From the NCBI GenBank assembly GCA_030549495.1, contig JAUIRK010000101.1:930001-994000 (forward strand): 64,000 nucleotides of DNA, written 5' to 3'. The notes below the pieces were generated by a model, which made no database searches, was not told the DNA's origin, and was given only the letters and a program-made list of their open reading frames with translations. The position numbers and the translations under genes were made by a program. Each line of letters starts with the position of its first letter. Within the stretch, counting starts at the first letter, position 1. This stretch comes from Nectonema munidae (taxonomy: Eukaryota; Nematomorpha; Nectonematoida; Nectonematidae). This document shows positions 11,193 through 25,700 of this stretch, one piece after another.

Positions 11193-13652
11193 TCAAATAT
11201 GTAAAGATTTAATTATATATCTTCATTTTCGACACAAGTTTTGACAAAGTATAGCTTTTCACCCCTTTTAAAGAGAACTCAATTTTAAAAAATTAGGAAA
11301 TATAGTTCAATACAGGAATTGAAGGTAATAACTAAGTATTTAACAATGTAGTCTGCAAACCCACGTACATTTTTTCCTGATTTTCATCATTTTATATAAT
11401 TTTGACCAGGTGGTAGGTAGGAGATATCTATAAAATCCTCCTTTAAAATTAAAAAAAAATTTTATTGTGTCTATAACGATTTTTATTCTAATCAAGAATT
11501 TCTTTTATAAATCCAAATATTTTTTTATCTTTATATTTATTTTTGTAGAGAATAACACCAATCACTAATTTTAGGAATAAATAAATTTCATTAAAAAATT
11601 CAAAGAATCGAAATTTGAGCACTGTTTATGTAGAGGTAAAGGTAAAAAATTTTTTTTAATTATTGTCAGAAATTAAAGTAAGAAAAATGAATGATTTAAA
11701 AATATTTATGCTTAGGTTTAGGATAAAATTATACCGAAGTTTGACAGAAGCTTCAATTATAATCTCATTTATTGTCAGTTTTAAGAAATTGGATACAAAG
11801 AAACTAAGCATGAACACTTTTTCGGACTTATCAACATTGAATATGCCAAAATTATATACAATTAAATGTATATTTAAAACTTTCAGGAACAGTGAGACAC
11901 CTATGTAACAAAGAAATGCAAACCGTCTGCCTTAAACATATAAAATTTCATTGAAGAATAAAGCAAACGATTAATCTGAAATATTCTTGTTTTCAAAGGA
12001 TTAAATGGAAAGAAAATCTAACTCATGAAAAACATTATTTATATAATCGTTTTTATTACAAAGCAAGTTAAAAAACAATTAATAATATAGTGAATTGAAT
12101 ATTTGGGAAAGAATAAAAGAAAGTTAATTATAATAATTTTCATATCAATTTATTTATTCTATTAAAATATATGGTAATATCATTTTCCACGCCTGTTTTC
12201 TAGCAAACTCTACAATTCTATCAATCTTAATTTTAAAATCTCAAAAGTACTTTAGCAAAAATCTGAGGATTTAACCTCATCTGTATGATGGATCAATAGA
12301 AAATCTCTTGTTTGGTATACAAGCCTCGATGAGTCCTATATTGGCATGCCAGTTTTCATTCTAAAGAAGTGTTGAAAACGTTTCTTGTCATACCAAGCCT
12401 AGGGCGAGATAAGTGGGGAAGTGGATCTCCCATGTTTGCTCCATTAAATTCAGATAATGAACGAGTTCTCACATGACAAGGCATTGAGATTATAAATATT
12501 TCATCTTTTTATTCAAACTCAAGTAAATTGATGCCGAGATTACTCAGATTCTTATTAAAAATTTGAAAAATAAAAATTTAAATCAATTTATGCATTTATG
12601 TTTTTTTATATTTGTTTTCTACATTTTAAGAATTTTTTGATTTGTTTTTAAGTTTTTTATATTTTCTTTCCTACTCCAGTCTTATCAAGTTTTAGAATAA
12701 AGTTAGAGCAGTTTAGAAAGAAAAACTGTTAAAACTCAAAAAAAATTTGAGAAAAGAAAATTAAAAAGACTGAACAATAAACCTTTTAATTTTTTTTACT
12801 TTTTTTTATTTTTATTTTTTAAATGAAAAATGTTTTTTTTTGTATCAAATTACTGGAGTTTGGGTGTAAAGTCAGACCGTAATTTTTGTATTTATTTTCT
12901 AAAAAACGAATTATTGTTTATGAAGAAACTTCGAAAGACCAAAAATTAAGATTTGTTAAAGTAAATACAGACAAATTTTTAATTAATATATTCAAAAATA
13001 TTTTAATTTAAATTTTAATTGGGTGATTTGGGATTAGATATTTTTGTTTTTTTTCTGATACAAACAATTCCTGACCCAATTAACCAATTAATAACCAGAA
13101 CTCTCCACTGCAAAAGTAATTAGCTTTTTCTTTAACCAAAACATAAAAAAACATTAAATTCTTGATAAAATAAGTTTGATATACAATATCAATTCTTTTA
13201 ATAAAAAACAAATAACTTACTGACATACTGCTTATAATATACAACTTTTTTAGAAATTTTTTTTATGGCTTTTATATTAAAATTAACTTCATTTAAAAGA
13301 TTTTTATAAAGTTTTAAACATAAACTTTGTAAATGCTTGTGCAGGATCCCTTAAGGTGCGATTTGATAAAATAGGTCAACTACGTTTAAGAGCGTCTTTG
13401 TTATTTCTGTCTACCAAATGCCTCTGAAGGCTAAAGTTATTGTAATCTACGCAATTACACAAGTCACGTTTTTATGTGTATAATATATATTTTATTTTTT
13501 AATATACAATGTAATTTGAAGCCAATATTAAAAATTGAAACTAAATTACATGGCTTTACTTGTGCTCATATATTATTTTAAAGATGCAAATGTATTTTTG
13601 ATTTTAATATATTTTTGAAATTTATTTTTCTACTCATTTCTATCTCTTTATA
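11193..13652. other. Upstream flank of MON2, no gene recognised
   Basis: AT-rich and decayed. A less AT-rich segment near 12.3-12.5 kb (around gttgaaaacgtttcttgtca) is unassigned and could be an old repeat. The MON2 promoter should lie in the last kilobase, but no convincing TATA or initiator arrangement can be singled out in this composition. Any untranslated exon would be invisible. Confidence 0.35.
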
Positions 13653-13751
13653 ATGTCTTCTGCTATCAACGTGAATATAGAAAAAGCAATTAAAGAAAAA
13701 TATAATCTTTTAGCACATGAAATCCAAAAGAAACATCAACCTCTAACCAAT
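13653..13751 (+). CDS. MON2: MON2 exon 1 (start codon)
   Basis: ATG followed by 33 codons (MSSAINVNIEKAIKEKYNLL...). It corresponds to the first helix of the MON2 DCB region, where vertebrates have a similar Met-Ser-rich start. It ends at a GTAATA donor in phase 0 and is followed by an 8.2-kb intron. The start was chosen as the first Met of the open frame and because the alignment to the family begins there. Confidence 0.75.
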
Positions 13752-16700
13752 GTAATATACCAGTTTTATGCATTTCATTTTATATTATATGCTTATAATT
13801 AATTTTTTTTAATACTTTAATATCTAGGTCATATTTAATTTCCTTAGTGGTAAAAACATGATATTAATAAGGCTTCCAATTCTTTAACTCATCGCTAGCT
13901 AATCTTTTTAACCCTTTATAAGCTAGGATAAAAAATAAGTTAGCCGAGAGGGAGGGGAGGGGGATTCTGCCCATGTTCAGAAAAAGTGATAAATATGAGA
14001 ATAAAAAATTTGTAAAAATGAAAAGTTTATATTAATCAAATATTCTGAATCCAATGGTAGTAATTGTTTTGTGATTTTTTTTATTCAAAGTATTTTTTTC
14101 GTCAATCAAAATTGTCAAAAGGTGTAATATATACAAAAAAAATTCTAATCTAAAATAACCTTAAATACTATTCTCTGATACGCTGATTTTATTGACATTA
14201 CTTATTTTTCACAAAATAATCTGTAGAAACGTCAAAACATCAATCAAAATTTTTCAAACTAATAAAGAGCGTATGTGAAAATAACTCTTTCTAAACTAAA
14301 TTACTATCTTAAATACGCCTAATTCATTGGTGTTGCTTAATTTTTTGATACGTCAAAACATCTATCAAATTTCGCCAAACATGTCAAAATGCGGTATATT
14401 TAAAAATATCCCTTTCTAATCTAAAATTCCATTTTTGAATAGGCTGATTTCATTTGTGGTGCTAATTTTTTACAAAATAATTTGTATCAATCAAATGTAT
14501 CTAAACCTGTCAAAAGCGGTATATCTGAAAATAACTCTTTCTAATCTGAAATACCATTTTTCAATACACTGAATTACTGTTGCTTATTTTTTACAAAATA
14601 ATTTGTTCTGTATCAAAACATCAATTAAATTTGACTAAACCTGTCAAAAAGCAGTAGATGTGAAAATATCCCTTTCTAATCTAAAATACCATTTTTCAAT
14701 ACGCTGAATTCATGGTGTTGTTTATTTTTTACGAAATAATTTGTAGCTATGCCAAAACATCAATCAAACCTAATTAGTTTTTTATCCTTATTCTAATACT
14801 GTTGTTAACTAATTTCCTATGTCAAAATGTCTTATCAGGATTTTTTCTCCTTTTTTTTAAATATCTTTTTCAAACTCTTCATTTTAAAGCTTTTGCTACT
14901 ATATGCATGTTATATTATTCTTTATCACGATGCGACAATAACCTATCAAGTTTGCTCCATCATGTTATATCTTAAATAATAAACTAAACCTGTCAAAATA
15001 TTTTCTATATGAAGATTTTTTAAAATCTAAAATACTATTTTTAGATTGATATTGGTGTTTATTGTATAAAAATATATTGGCTTTTTTGACAAAACTTCAT
15101 TAAAAATTTATCGGATCTGTCAAAAGAGCGAACATGATTCGTATATTGGAATTGTCAAAATACTTATGTTATGTCAAAATCTTATCTTTTTATATTGTGT
15201 CTAATAAATAGTTTCTATATATTTGGTTTCATTTTTATAGAAATTGAATTTATCATATTTACATAGAACTATTTAAAAAGTTAGCTAAAAAATTATAATT
15301 ATTATAATAATATTTAAATATATGTATTGTATAAATAAATAAATTTGTTATCGGTATAATAATGTTTATCGGATAATAGGCAACGGTATCAGCATTGACG
15401 TGATAAAGCTGCTTCCATTGTCTCCAAACCGTTATTGATTGCAATTGTTAAAAGGATTAAAAACGAATTTGATATGCCAATATAGATCAGGGCCGGACAA
15501 CCTTCGACGCGCGGATCAGATACTGCCGTGAACTCTTTTTATGTGCCACTCGCTCGAACCTAAAATTTTTTATCTAAAAGTATTTTTTTGTATTGCATTC
15601 AAAATTATTGAAAAAATTGTTTAAAATCATACAAAGTAACCGCGGGTTTTTAAATAATTATGTTTTTTTGTCAGAAAATGTTGAATGCAACTTTCAAGCG
15701 TCTTCAAAAAGGACAACAAATTTTTCTGAATTCCTACTCCTCTCTTGTCTATTCTATTTCATTCTTAATTAAGCCAAATCCAAACTTTAACCCCCGCCCT
15801 ATTAAGCTGAACGTCAACAATGAATAATGATTATAAATAGCAACATGCATAACAAAACTTTAACCCTTCATGCTCACCATCTCCAAATTATGTGTTGAAA
15901 AGGAGTAAAGATATCAATTAACAATAAAAAAATTAAAAATTTTATTGAAGGAAAAAAATCATTCATTAATTTTTAGTTGTTCCATTTCTTCTTCCTAAAA
16001 AAATGAAATTGTTTTGAGAAAAATAAATAAAAAATACACATCCAAATTACATAACTTTTCTGAGGTAATTTCTATCAAAAATGTAAAACAGAACTAAAGT
16101 TAGAAAACTGTGTATTATAATTTTTTCATTATTTTTAGTGTATAAAAATGAGTGTAAGTTTGTTAGACTCAAAAAAAGATATAAAATAAAGATAAATTGG
16201 GCAAACACAAAATCAAACAATAAATTAAATTTGCATTACTTCATTTTTCTCAGCATCCTTCAAAAAATAGTTTAAAAGTTAAATTGGTGCAAGCAAACAC
16301 AAAATAGTCACACTATAATTTTGCCCGATTCAGCTTCCAAAAGCAAAGAATTTTCAAATACAAAGTTACAAAATATTAATAATAAATTTTTTATGAAGCA
16401 AAATAAAATAGTTAAATGATACAAACAGAAAATAGTCAAACGATAAATTCAAATACTCTTACTTGGATGTTCTGATTCAAGATCTACAAAAAGTAAAATA
16501 ACAACTTTTAACCTTTTGCAATGATTTGCCTTTTATAATAACTTTTAAGGAAAAAAAACCTATCAGAAAAAGTTATAGAGCCTCAACAAAAACTAAATAT
16601 TTTTGCAGCATAACTTAAGTTTTTGAAAACTCACTACAGCATACTCTATTGGTGGCATGGCAGGTTGGTTGAGATGATACGGAAGCCTCTGGGTTCGATT

Positions 16701-19700
16701 TCTCATCGATACCAATTTGTTCATAGTTTGACATAAGCGGTACATCAGTGCCTTGGCAATGAAAACACAACCACGGTACCTTTATTTTACCTTTTACTCA
16801 AAATTGAAAAATTTGCTACATAATTAACATAAAAGAGAAAGGAGAAAAAATAAACTAATATAGCAATTCTCACTATTTTAAAATGAAACTATCTGTTCTC
16901 AGAAGAATTTCAAAATAATAGCAGGCATAAAAAATGAAATAGTTTATCTACACTTTATTTGATATTTTCAAGTTTTTATAAGCAGCAAAAGCGAACGTTT
17001 TAAAAAAAAAATTTTGCTTTTTTTTTGTGTTTTTTAGGATTGTCAATAAAAAGAATTCACTTATTGAGATTACATGCATTTTCTATTGCATCAAACAGGC
17101 CTCAAACATCATTACAATAGTACAACGTGTCTGCATTAGAGAAGAAGTTTGAAAAATGCTGTGAAGTTTAAATCCTGAATTTGGCTTAGTCAAACCAGGA
17201 TCTCTAAACAGTTTGGTTTGCATAGTTATGATTCATCTCAACATTGCATCTGTGGGGTCATTTCTGATTTGCTCCTTTTTTACGAGGTATTGGTGCAATT
17301 AAGCCTATAAGAGTATGGAGGGGGAGAGAGGACGCAAAGGGCGGCTTTGCCCCCACCCCTCCGTTGAAATATACAAATGTATACACCTTCTTATAATTTG
17401 GGATCCATTAAAAACAGTTTTCCCTCACCTTCCCCTCTATTTGGACTATGGCGACGTGACTGGTTGCAATAGATTTTCTCAGTTGGACGATTGGAAGGAT
17501 CTGGCTTTGATCCCTATTTTAGCATGGCTATAAATATACGTTGTATGCTTGAAATGCTATCACAAAACTTCCTTGCTCTTGTTCTGATCAATTGACCACG
17601 CATGTTTCAAAATTCCTATGAAGAATGCTTGCAGCCTCATGATGCCATTTCACTTCTTGTTATCTAAAGAGTTAAAGAAGTTTCAAACTAAATCAACTTT
17701 TTCTTGCAACATTTTATTATTGTTAAATATTTGAGGTTAGCATAAATTAGTCACTCGCCTAAATTTCTGATTTAACATTTTAAAAATTCTGCTCCCTTTA
17801 AATCAGTTGCGGGTGGAAGGAGGTCGCGACCGCCCTAATCTTATTCCAAGGGGTGACAGAATGTCTTTTTGTCCCCCAATAATTTGAGCTTGATAACGAG
17901 TTTTAGTTAGCTCTTTAATTTTTTTCTCATTTTCTCCTTCATATTCATTTTTCAAGTAAAATTCATTAAAAAAAATTAGCCTATTACAAAATCTTACTCT
18001 TTTCCCTCTCCGTCAAAAATATGCGAAGCTGATTTCAACTTTCCGACTTTTTTGAGCGAAACAAAAATAGACTTAATTGACATTTGTTGCCCCTAGTTGT
18101 AGCATTAGCTCAAAATGATTTTTATTTGCCAATGTGAGAAGGATTGGAAACTAAATTGAAAAAGAAAGGATCTGAAAAAATCTTTGCTCCAGAAGGTCTT
18201 AGAAATGTTACAACTCTGGTAGTTATAAGCGTTTTGTTATACTGCGATATTCTATAAAACGCAATCATATTTGTCCCAAAATTTATATTTTTCTATTATA
18301 TGAGTAAGAATGAATTCTAAAGGATACTCTATAATTTTTTCCAGGGGCGCACATCCTCAAAATTATTGGGGGGAGGGGGGCGAAATTTTTTTGTTGCAAT
18401 TTTCAAAATTAGTGGTCTGGAAATACCACGGGAGACCAAATATTCAAGCAATCCTTTAAAAGGTCCTCAGACATTTCGTCCCATTCTTTTTATAAGACAA
18501 TTTGCCCCATTATTTTCATAAGACAGTTCGTCCCATGGACAATTCGCCCCATTATTTTCATAGGACAATTCGCCCCATTATTTTCATAAGACCGTTCGTA
18601 CCATGGACAATTCGCCCCATTATTTTCATAAGACATTTTGTCTCATGGACAATTCGCCTAACTATTTTCATAAAACAATTTGCCCCATTATTTTCATAAA
18701 ATAATTCGCCTCATAATTTTCATAAGACGATTTGCCACATGCTCAATTTGCCTCATTATTTTTATAAGAGAATGCGCTCTATTATTTTTATAAAACTTCC
18801 AGTCCTATTTTTATAAGACAATTCTTTCCATTAAAAATTTGCTCTATTTTTATAATACAATTCTTGCCATAGACAATTTACTCTATTTATGCAGATCAAT
18901 TAGCACTATTGTTTTATAAAACCGTTTTTTCAATTTTTTTTGACTCTTTTACGCTTTTTTCATAAGACTATTTTTCGTAAAACGGTTTGGCATATGAACG
19001 TTTTGCCTAATATCACAACTCATCTCAATAAAAATAGCTATATTTTAATTTTATTTAGTTTTTTGAAGAATTGTTTTTTAAAAGGCAGTTATTTTATAAA
19101 TGAAACAAATATTTAAGATTTTTAAACAAAATAAAAATTAATATCTTGTAATTGTAATATCATTGTAATTATCCTTTTTTTCAATTTCATCATCAATAAT
19201 TTAAAATTATTTAAAAGTGATAAAAAAGTTAACAGATAAAATAATTAATTTGAAATAATTTAATAGAGAAATAAACAAGAATATAAATTTTTTTTAATAA
19301 TTTTACACATATAATAAACAAAGATGGATGAAACAAATAACCTATGAGACAATTTGTCTATGGGGCGAATCATCTATAGGGCGAATTGTCTATGTGGCAA
19401 AATGTCTGTCGACCCTTTAAAATAGAGTGTATTCAGCGCATACCTAAAGTCCTAAATTTATAAGACTACTTTATATTTTTTTTTTACAAAATTTGTGAAT
19501 TTAAATACTATACTTCCAGCGAAAATATTTTAATTAAGTTTGCAGAATATACACTAGTTTAAAAAATCCAAAATTGTTAGGGGGTGGAAATGGAATAGGC
19601 TTTTCATTTGAAAAATAAAGTAGTCTACCAGGCACATTACAGGAATTGATGAAAGGAAATTTGATTCATAGAGAAAACAAATAACTGAAGGTTAGATAGT

Positions 19701-22700
19701 TTTATGAGTGAATGTAGTCTAAAGGCAAAGAGTCTACTAGACACCCTGTGATGTTTATATGAAAAAATGTGATTGATTCAGGGGCAAGGGTATAAAATGA
19801 AGTTATAATTGTGCAAACAAAAAATTAAGATCGCATTATTTCATTTTACTCAGCATCATTCAAAAATAGTTTAAAAGCTAAATTGATACAAGCCACAAAA
19901 AGTAAAATAACTTTTAACATTTTGCTATCATTTGCCTTTTATAATAAATTTTAAGGAAAAAAAGTTTATCAGAAAAGGTTATAGAGCTGGAACAAAAACT
20001 AAAAAATTTTAGGATGCTCTATGGGTGGTATGGCAGGTTGGTTGAGATGATGGACTTAGCACGGAAGCCTCTGGATTCGATTCCTCATCGATACGAATTT
20101 GTTCATAGTTTGGCATAAGCGGTACATCAGTGCCTGGTCAACAAAAATACACCCGCTGTATCTTACCTTTTACTTAAAATTGAAAAATTTGCGACATAAT
20201 TAACATAAGAGAGAGAAAGCAAAGAAAATAAACTAATAAAGCAATTTTCACTATTTTAAAATGGTACCGTCTGTTCTCAGAATAATTTCAAAATAATAGG
20301 AGGCATAAAGATTTAGAGTTTATTTGATATTTTCAAATTTTTATAAACAGCAAAAGCTAACATTTAAGTAGCTAGCCCTTTTAATTAAATTATTTAATCT
20401 AACGGTCGATAGACATTTCGCCCCAAAAACAATTTTCCCCCTGGACAAATTGTCTCATAGGCTATTTGTTTCATCCATCTTTGCTTATTAAATGTGTAAA
20501 ATTATTAAAAAATTTTATATTCTTGTTTATTTTATCTTTATTAAATTATTTCAAATTAATCATTTTATCTCTTAATTTTTAGAATTGTCCATGAGACAAA
20601 ATATCTTATGAAAATAACGGGGCGAATTGTCCATGAAACAAAATGTCTTATGAAAATAATGGGGCGAATTGTCCATGGGACGAACTGTCTTATGAAAATA
20701 ATGGAGCGAATTGTCCATGGGACGAACTGTCTTATGAAAATAATGGGGCGAAATGTCCGAGGACCAAACTAACATAAATCAAAGTATACGAGAAAAGAAA
20801 ACCATTGAGTCAAAATATTCATTCCCAAATAGCTATTAAAAAAATTTCTTGACTCGAAAAAATAAAAGTTTTCAAATGTAACAAACGTAGTGATAAAGAT
20901 TAAATGACCTTTGTTGAAAAAAATTCTTAGCGCGAGTCTAACAATATTCATTGATATAAAATTGTAACAATTTGAAACTATTTTAATTTAACTCTAAATG
21001 CAAATTAGATAGAAGCAGTGGTGTAACCAGAAAAAAGTTAATGGGGGGGGGGGGGGGAGGGGGGCACAATTTAAGAACAAAAAACGTGAGCAACATTTTG
21101 TATACTTTCTTGATCCTTTCATTGGAGAAATTTTCAAAAACTGATATCGCATAAGTTGCATGGGGCACCATGCGGTACATAGGAGTGTGGGCACGGCCCC
21201 TCATGCCGCAACCTAGCTACGTCACTGGAGAGAAGAGAACTGAATGAGATAGGAAGGCTTAACAAGAGAAGGGGGCTTGAATGAAAGAAGAGAGCTTGAG
21301 TGAATGATTGAGTTTTAGCAGAGAAAGCGGAAGAGAAAAACAGAGGAGACAGAAAGAGAAATAGAATCACTGTGACAGAAGATGAGAAAATCTAGTGGAT
21401 CATCAACGTGTTTGCCCAAAAATACTATAAAGAGGAGACACTGTGATAAACATTGCTGACTTGTGTGCATATTGAAGCAATGGATTATTATTATATAGAT
21501 CTCACGCATCGCTGTAAAATATGTTCGATAGGAATTTCAGAGCAGCTTGGCATGTGATGTTTGATTGATTCGATAGTCAATCAATCTTTTCTTCATACAT
21601 GATTCATACATAGATATCATGATCATCATACATGTTTTATAAACAAGCAGCAACTCTACTTATAGAAAATTATTGGGGGGGGGGGGGCGAAGGTCATTTT
21701 CGCCCCCCCGGATGTGCGCCCCTGATTTCAACCTATTTGAAGTATAAATACTAGTATACTCTTTGATTCTTCTGATCTACCTCTCTTACTTGCAAACTTT
21801 TTTTGGTATTTGTAACTCTAATTGTACTTAAAATAATTTACTTTTTTAATGGATGAGTGTAGTGATATGTAAAGTTTTTTATGTATTATATCTTTAATAC
21901 TTTTTTTAGGCAATAAATCAAGCTGTTAAAAGCATAGACTCAATCACTTTAGTCACAGGAGCACATAACATACTGTCAAATGTCATTTCACCATTTATGC
22001 TAGCATGTGATACCAAAAATTTAAAACTTATTTCAATTTCATTGGATGCATTCAAAGTGATTATTCAGAATATACGATTGGATGAAGTATTTCTTTTTTA
22101 TTTTAACTTATTTAGATCAATATTATTAGTGTATATAAAAGCCTACAAAAAGGGTATAAAACTATAGAATTTAATGTCTACATTGTGTTTTGTGTACCAT
22201 GGTTGATAAATGAATGCACGTCTTAACCCTATCAGTAACGGGGGAGGGGCATTTTAGCACACCCTCTCTTCCCTCAACTAAAATTTATATTGTACAAAAT
22301 TGGCTGAATTACATTGCCTTCCAACTTTGTGACTTTTCCTAAAACCGCTAGCTGCATCTTTTAATCTGTAGTTGAATAACCCTCTCATATCAAAAACTGT
22401 CAATCAAAATCAAATGTACATTTTTTTTAATATTATAATGTCTATAACTTATAACAGTGTTTACATTAGATACACTATTGGAATTTTAAGCATATATATA
22501 TTAGAACACATAACACTTATATATACATATTTTTACAATAAATATCGCAAACTTATAGCAAATGTAAATAAAAATTTTGATTGATGCTTTACGGAAACAT
22601 TCATTCAAATTTTAAATAAAATTAATTTTTTTATACTGAATCGATCATTCTGATTTCTCAACTTCGTTTTCACTATTAGGGTGCGAAAATTTTTGAAAGT

Positions 22701-25700
22701 ATCAATCAAATTGGTTCGCCTAAAAATATTATTCAAATTTTAAAAATCAATCATGCTGATTTCATTTCCGTTGTCAATTTTTGCAATTATGGTGTCAAAA
22801 TATCTAAAAGTATCAATCAATTTTGCGGTTTACTTATGAAATTTTTCTTCAAGAATATTATTCAAATCTTAACTAAAAAATATATTTTTATACTAAGTCA
22901 ATCAGGTTGGTTTCATTTCTATACTCAATTTCTTCCATTAGGGGGTCATAGTGTCTAAAAATATCAATCTCTTGAGGTTTACGTCTCAAAATTTTCTCGA
23001 AGAAAATTAATTAAATTTTAAAGAAAATACATTTTTATACCAAATCAACCATAGTGATTTCATTTCTTAACCCAATTTTACAATTAGTATTTGGAAATGT
23101 CTAAAAGTATTTGCAGTTTATGTCTGAGAAAGTGTCTCCATAAACATTTTACCACATTTTAAACAAAATATATATTTTTTAAATAAATTGAACAAGCTCA
23201 TTTTATTTGAATTAGAGTGTAAAAATATCCATCATATTTGTCGTTGACGTAAAAATTATTTTTAAGAACATTATTTATATTCTCGATAAAATATATTTTT
23301 TCTAGATCATACTCATTTCTGGACTCAGTTTATTTTCTTTATAATATTTTTTCATATTTTAATTAAAATATTTTTTAAACTAAATTGATCATGCTGATAC
23401 CATTTTTTGGCTGTTTTCACAATTAATGAGTAAAAATGTGTCAAAGGGCAAATAGAATGAGTGATGTATACCTGAAAATTATCTCACAAACATACTTTCA
23501 TAATTTAAATAAAAGATATTTTTCATTTTAAATTCTTTTTATTACGATGCTCACTTCATTTCACAACTTAGTTCCCAAAATAGGGCGCAAGAATGTGCCG
23601 AATTATCAATCACGTTTTACATTTCGGAAAAAACAAATTCTGAAAAAAACTCAATTTTCTCAAAAAACTCATTTTTGATTTAAAATCGCAATTAAAATTT
23701 TGATTGAGGATATACTAAATATATCCTTCAAATTTTAAATAATTTTTTTTATGCGATATCGTCCATGCTTTTTTTTGTGTACTCCCTTCTGGCCATCACA
23801 GTGTAAAAATGGGTGAAAGTGGCAATCGAATTCATAAAAATAAGTTTTCTTCAAAAAAACATTTGTCAAGTTTTTTCTCACAATCGTTATTTATTATAGT
23901 ACAAATATATGAGTATGAGAGAAGTAAGGGAACTGAAGGCACATTGAAATGAGAATGCATGATCATAAGAAAAATGAAATAACTCTTTTAATAAAATGTT
24001 TTATATTTTCAATGTAGTAGTTTTTTACTAAAAAAGTTATCTGAAAATTTTCAGAGTTACCATACCATAATTATAACAGATACCAATATGCGAAGATATA
24101 GCTATTCTCAAAAAGATTATAAATTTTAATCTGATTTAGCCCATTTTTTCCTTCGGTGTGGAAGAGAGAGTCTTTAGATCAGTGATTCTCGATCTTTTTT
24201 CTCTTATGGAACCTTTTCAAGCAAAAATTTTTTATGGACTCCTTATTTTTTATTGCAACCATTTTTATGAGGTTTTATTTATCAAAAAATATAAGAATAA
24301 GTATTGAAAATTTTTATTTGGAAATATATGTTCTTTAAAAGAGGTTTTTAGGAGATATATAATGCCGTGGTATAAATGAGAATCTGGCTTGATTGGGAAT
24401 TGTACCGATACAATTGACAATCATAAGAAGGAAATCCTTCATTCATGACAAAAGAATGTTTTTGTGATTAAATGCAAATTTTGATTCACTTAACTAAATT
24501 AATATATTTACTACAAAAGTCCAAAAAAGTAACTTATTAGAAGATTCCAGACTAAGGACTAAATTTCAGAAAAATTTATTATAAAGAGCTTAATTCTTAT
24601 AACGAATAAGTATACATTTTTTTGAAATTTTAGGGCCAACGATTAAATTTAAAAGACTTATATTCTAAAAAGTATGATTATAATAATTATGTATGTTTTA
24701 TATGCCGATTAAGTTTTAATATGAATATATATACGTGTTTTCTTTAGGAATCCTTTTCATCCATCATAGCTGTACTGAGAAACATAGCCTTGTTGAATTT
24801 AGATAATTTAAAAGTTCTTCAGCTCTCCTTGCTAATTACATCAGAATTTGCGAATATTTCATTTGACTTGCTCTCAAATATTTTAGGCGTGTGCTTGTAT
24901 ATTTTTTTTAATAAAGAATCATCATCATCTGACGAAAGTGTTATTTTTGCATCAGTCCAACAAGTCATTTTATTTCTGTTTGATAGATCCTTTCAGAACT
25001 ATTCTCAAAACGAATGTAATTTTTAGGTTGAATGATATTATTTTAATTCTTTTGAATACTTTTTAGACCTTGATGATATACTTGTTAATCCATTGTTCGC
25101 AAGTGTTAAAGAGACTGAAGTTTTCATGTTTTTCCAAGTTGATTTAAATATAAAATTTTATTATTTATTTTTCCTCACTCCCTTATTTTTTTAGGATTTA
25201 TGTTTGTTAGCTAATGACAAACAATGCAAATGGATTAAAGGATTAAAGGAAGCTAATAAAGTCTTGGTTTTGGAATTACTAATATTTTGCCTACAAAAGC
25301 ATCCAATGATTTTCCAAAAGGTGGAAAATATTTCCTTACTTTTAGATTATATCGGATACTAAAATAATTTTTTTTTCGAAAATTAATTTTTTTGTAAACA
25401 TTTGGAAAGATTTTTATTTTTGTTTCAAATTGGAATTTATTTTTATTTCATTTTCTACAACTTGCAAGTTGCATAATAATCTCTTCTTGAAGTAAAACAC
25501 CTTTTGGTACTTTATTTGTGAAAATTAGTTGTAATTTTTTCTCAAAAACTCGATACCAAAATTGATTATCTTCTCTATTGAATAGAAGCTAAAAAATAAT
25601 TTAGTGTTCTTTTTAGGCTTCCTTATTTTTTATTTTATTTTTTCTAGTTTGCAGAGTTTAGAGAATTGCTTAAAGAGCATATTTGCACGATTATTATTAA

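Larger units (their letters stand above)
18342..21724 (+). mobile_element. Nested composite repeat with CAGGGGCGCACATCC ends (copy A)
   Basis: Both ends carry CAGGGGCGCACATCC in inverted orientation (18342 on, and ending 21724), each followed inward by a G-rich tract. The interior holds, in order, a 953-bp GGTC element, a tRNA-SINE, a 362-bp GGTC element in reverse, and a 212-bp hAT-type miniature element. A second copy lies inverted at 49062-51166. Flanking 8-mers (attttttc and atttcaac) agree at only 5 of 8, so the outer target duplication is not convincing. Whether the outer ends define one hAT-like transposon or a chance pairing of two is inference. Confidence 0.6.

Noticed and set aside
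15487-15575. hAT element starting CAGGGCCGGACAACC
   Set aside because: Only one CAGGG-type end and no partner; a GC-richer patch too short to classify.
17315-17533. 72-codon frame starting MEGERGRKG
   Set aside because: Sits in a GC-rich repeat-like patch with poly-G/C and a hAT-like end; no coding similarity.
18502-18699. Frame encoding repeated HYFHKTV-like units (also at 20.57-20.78 kb, minus)
   Set aside because: It is merely the translation of the GACAATTCGCCCCAT module array.
24178-24400. Complete hAT element starting CAGTGATTCTCGATC
   Set aside because: No convincing second end or 8-bp duplication; kept only as a weak terminal fragment.
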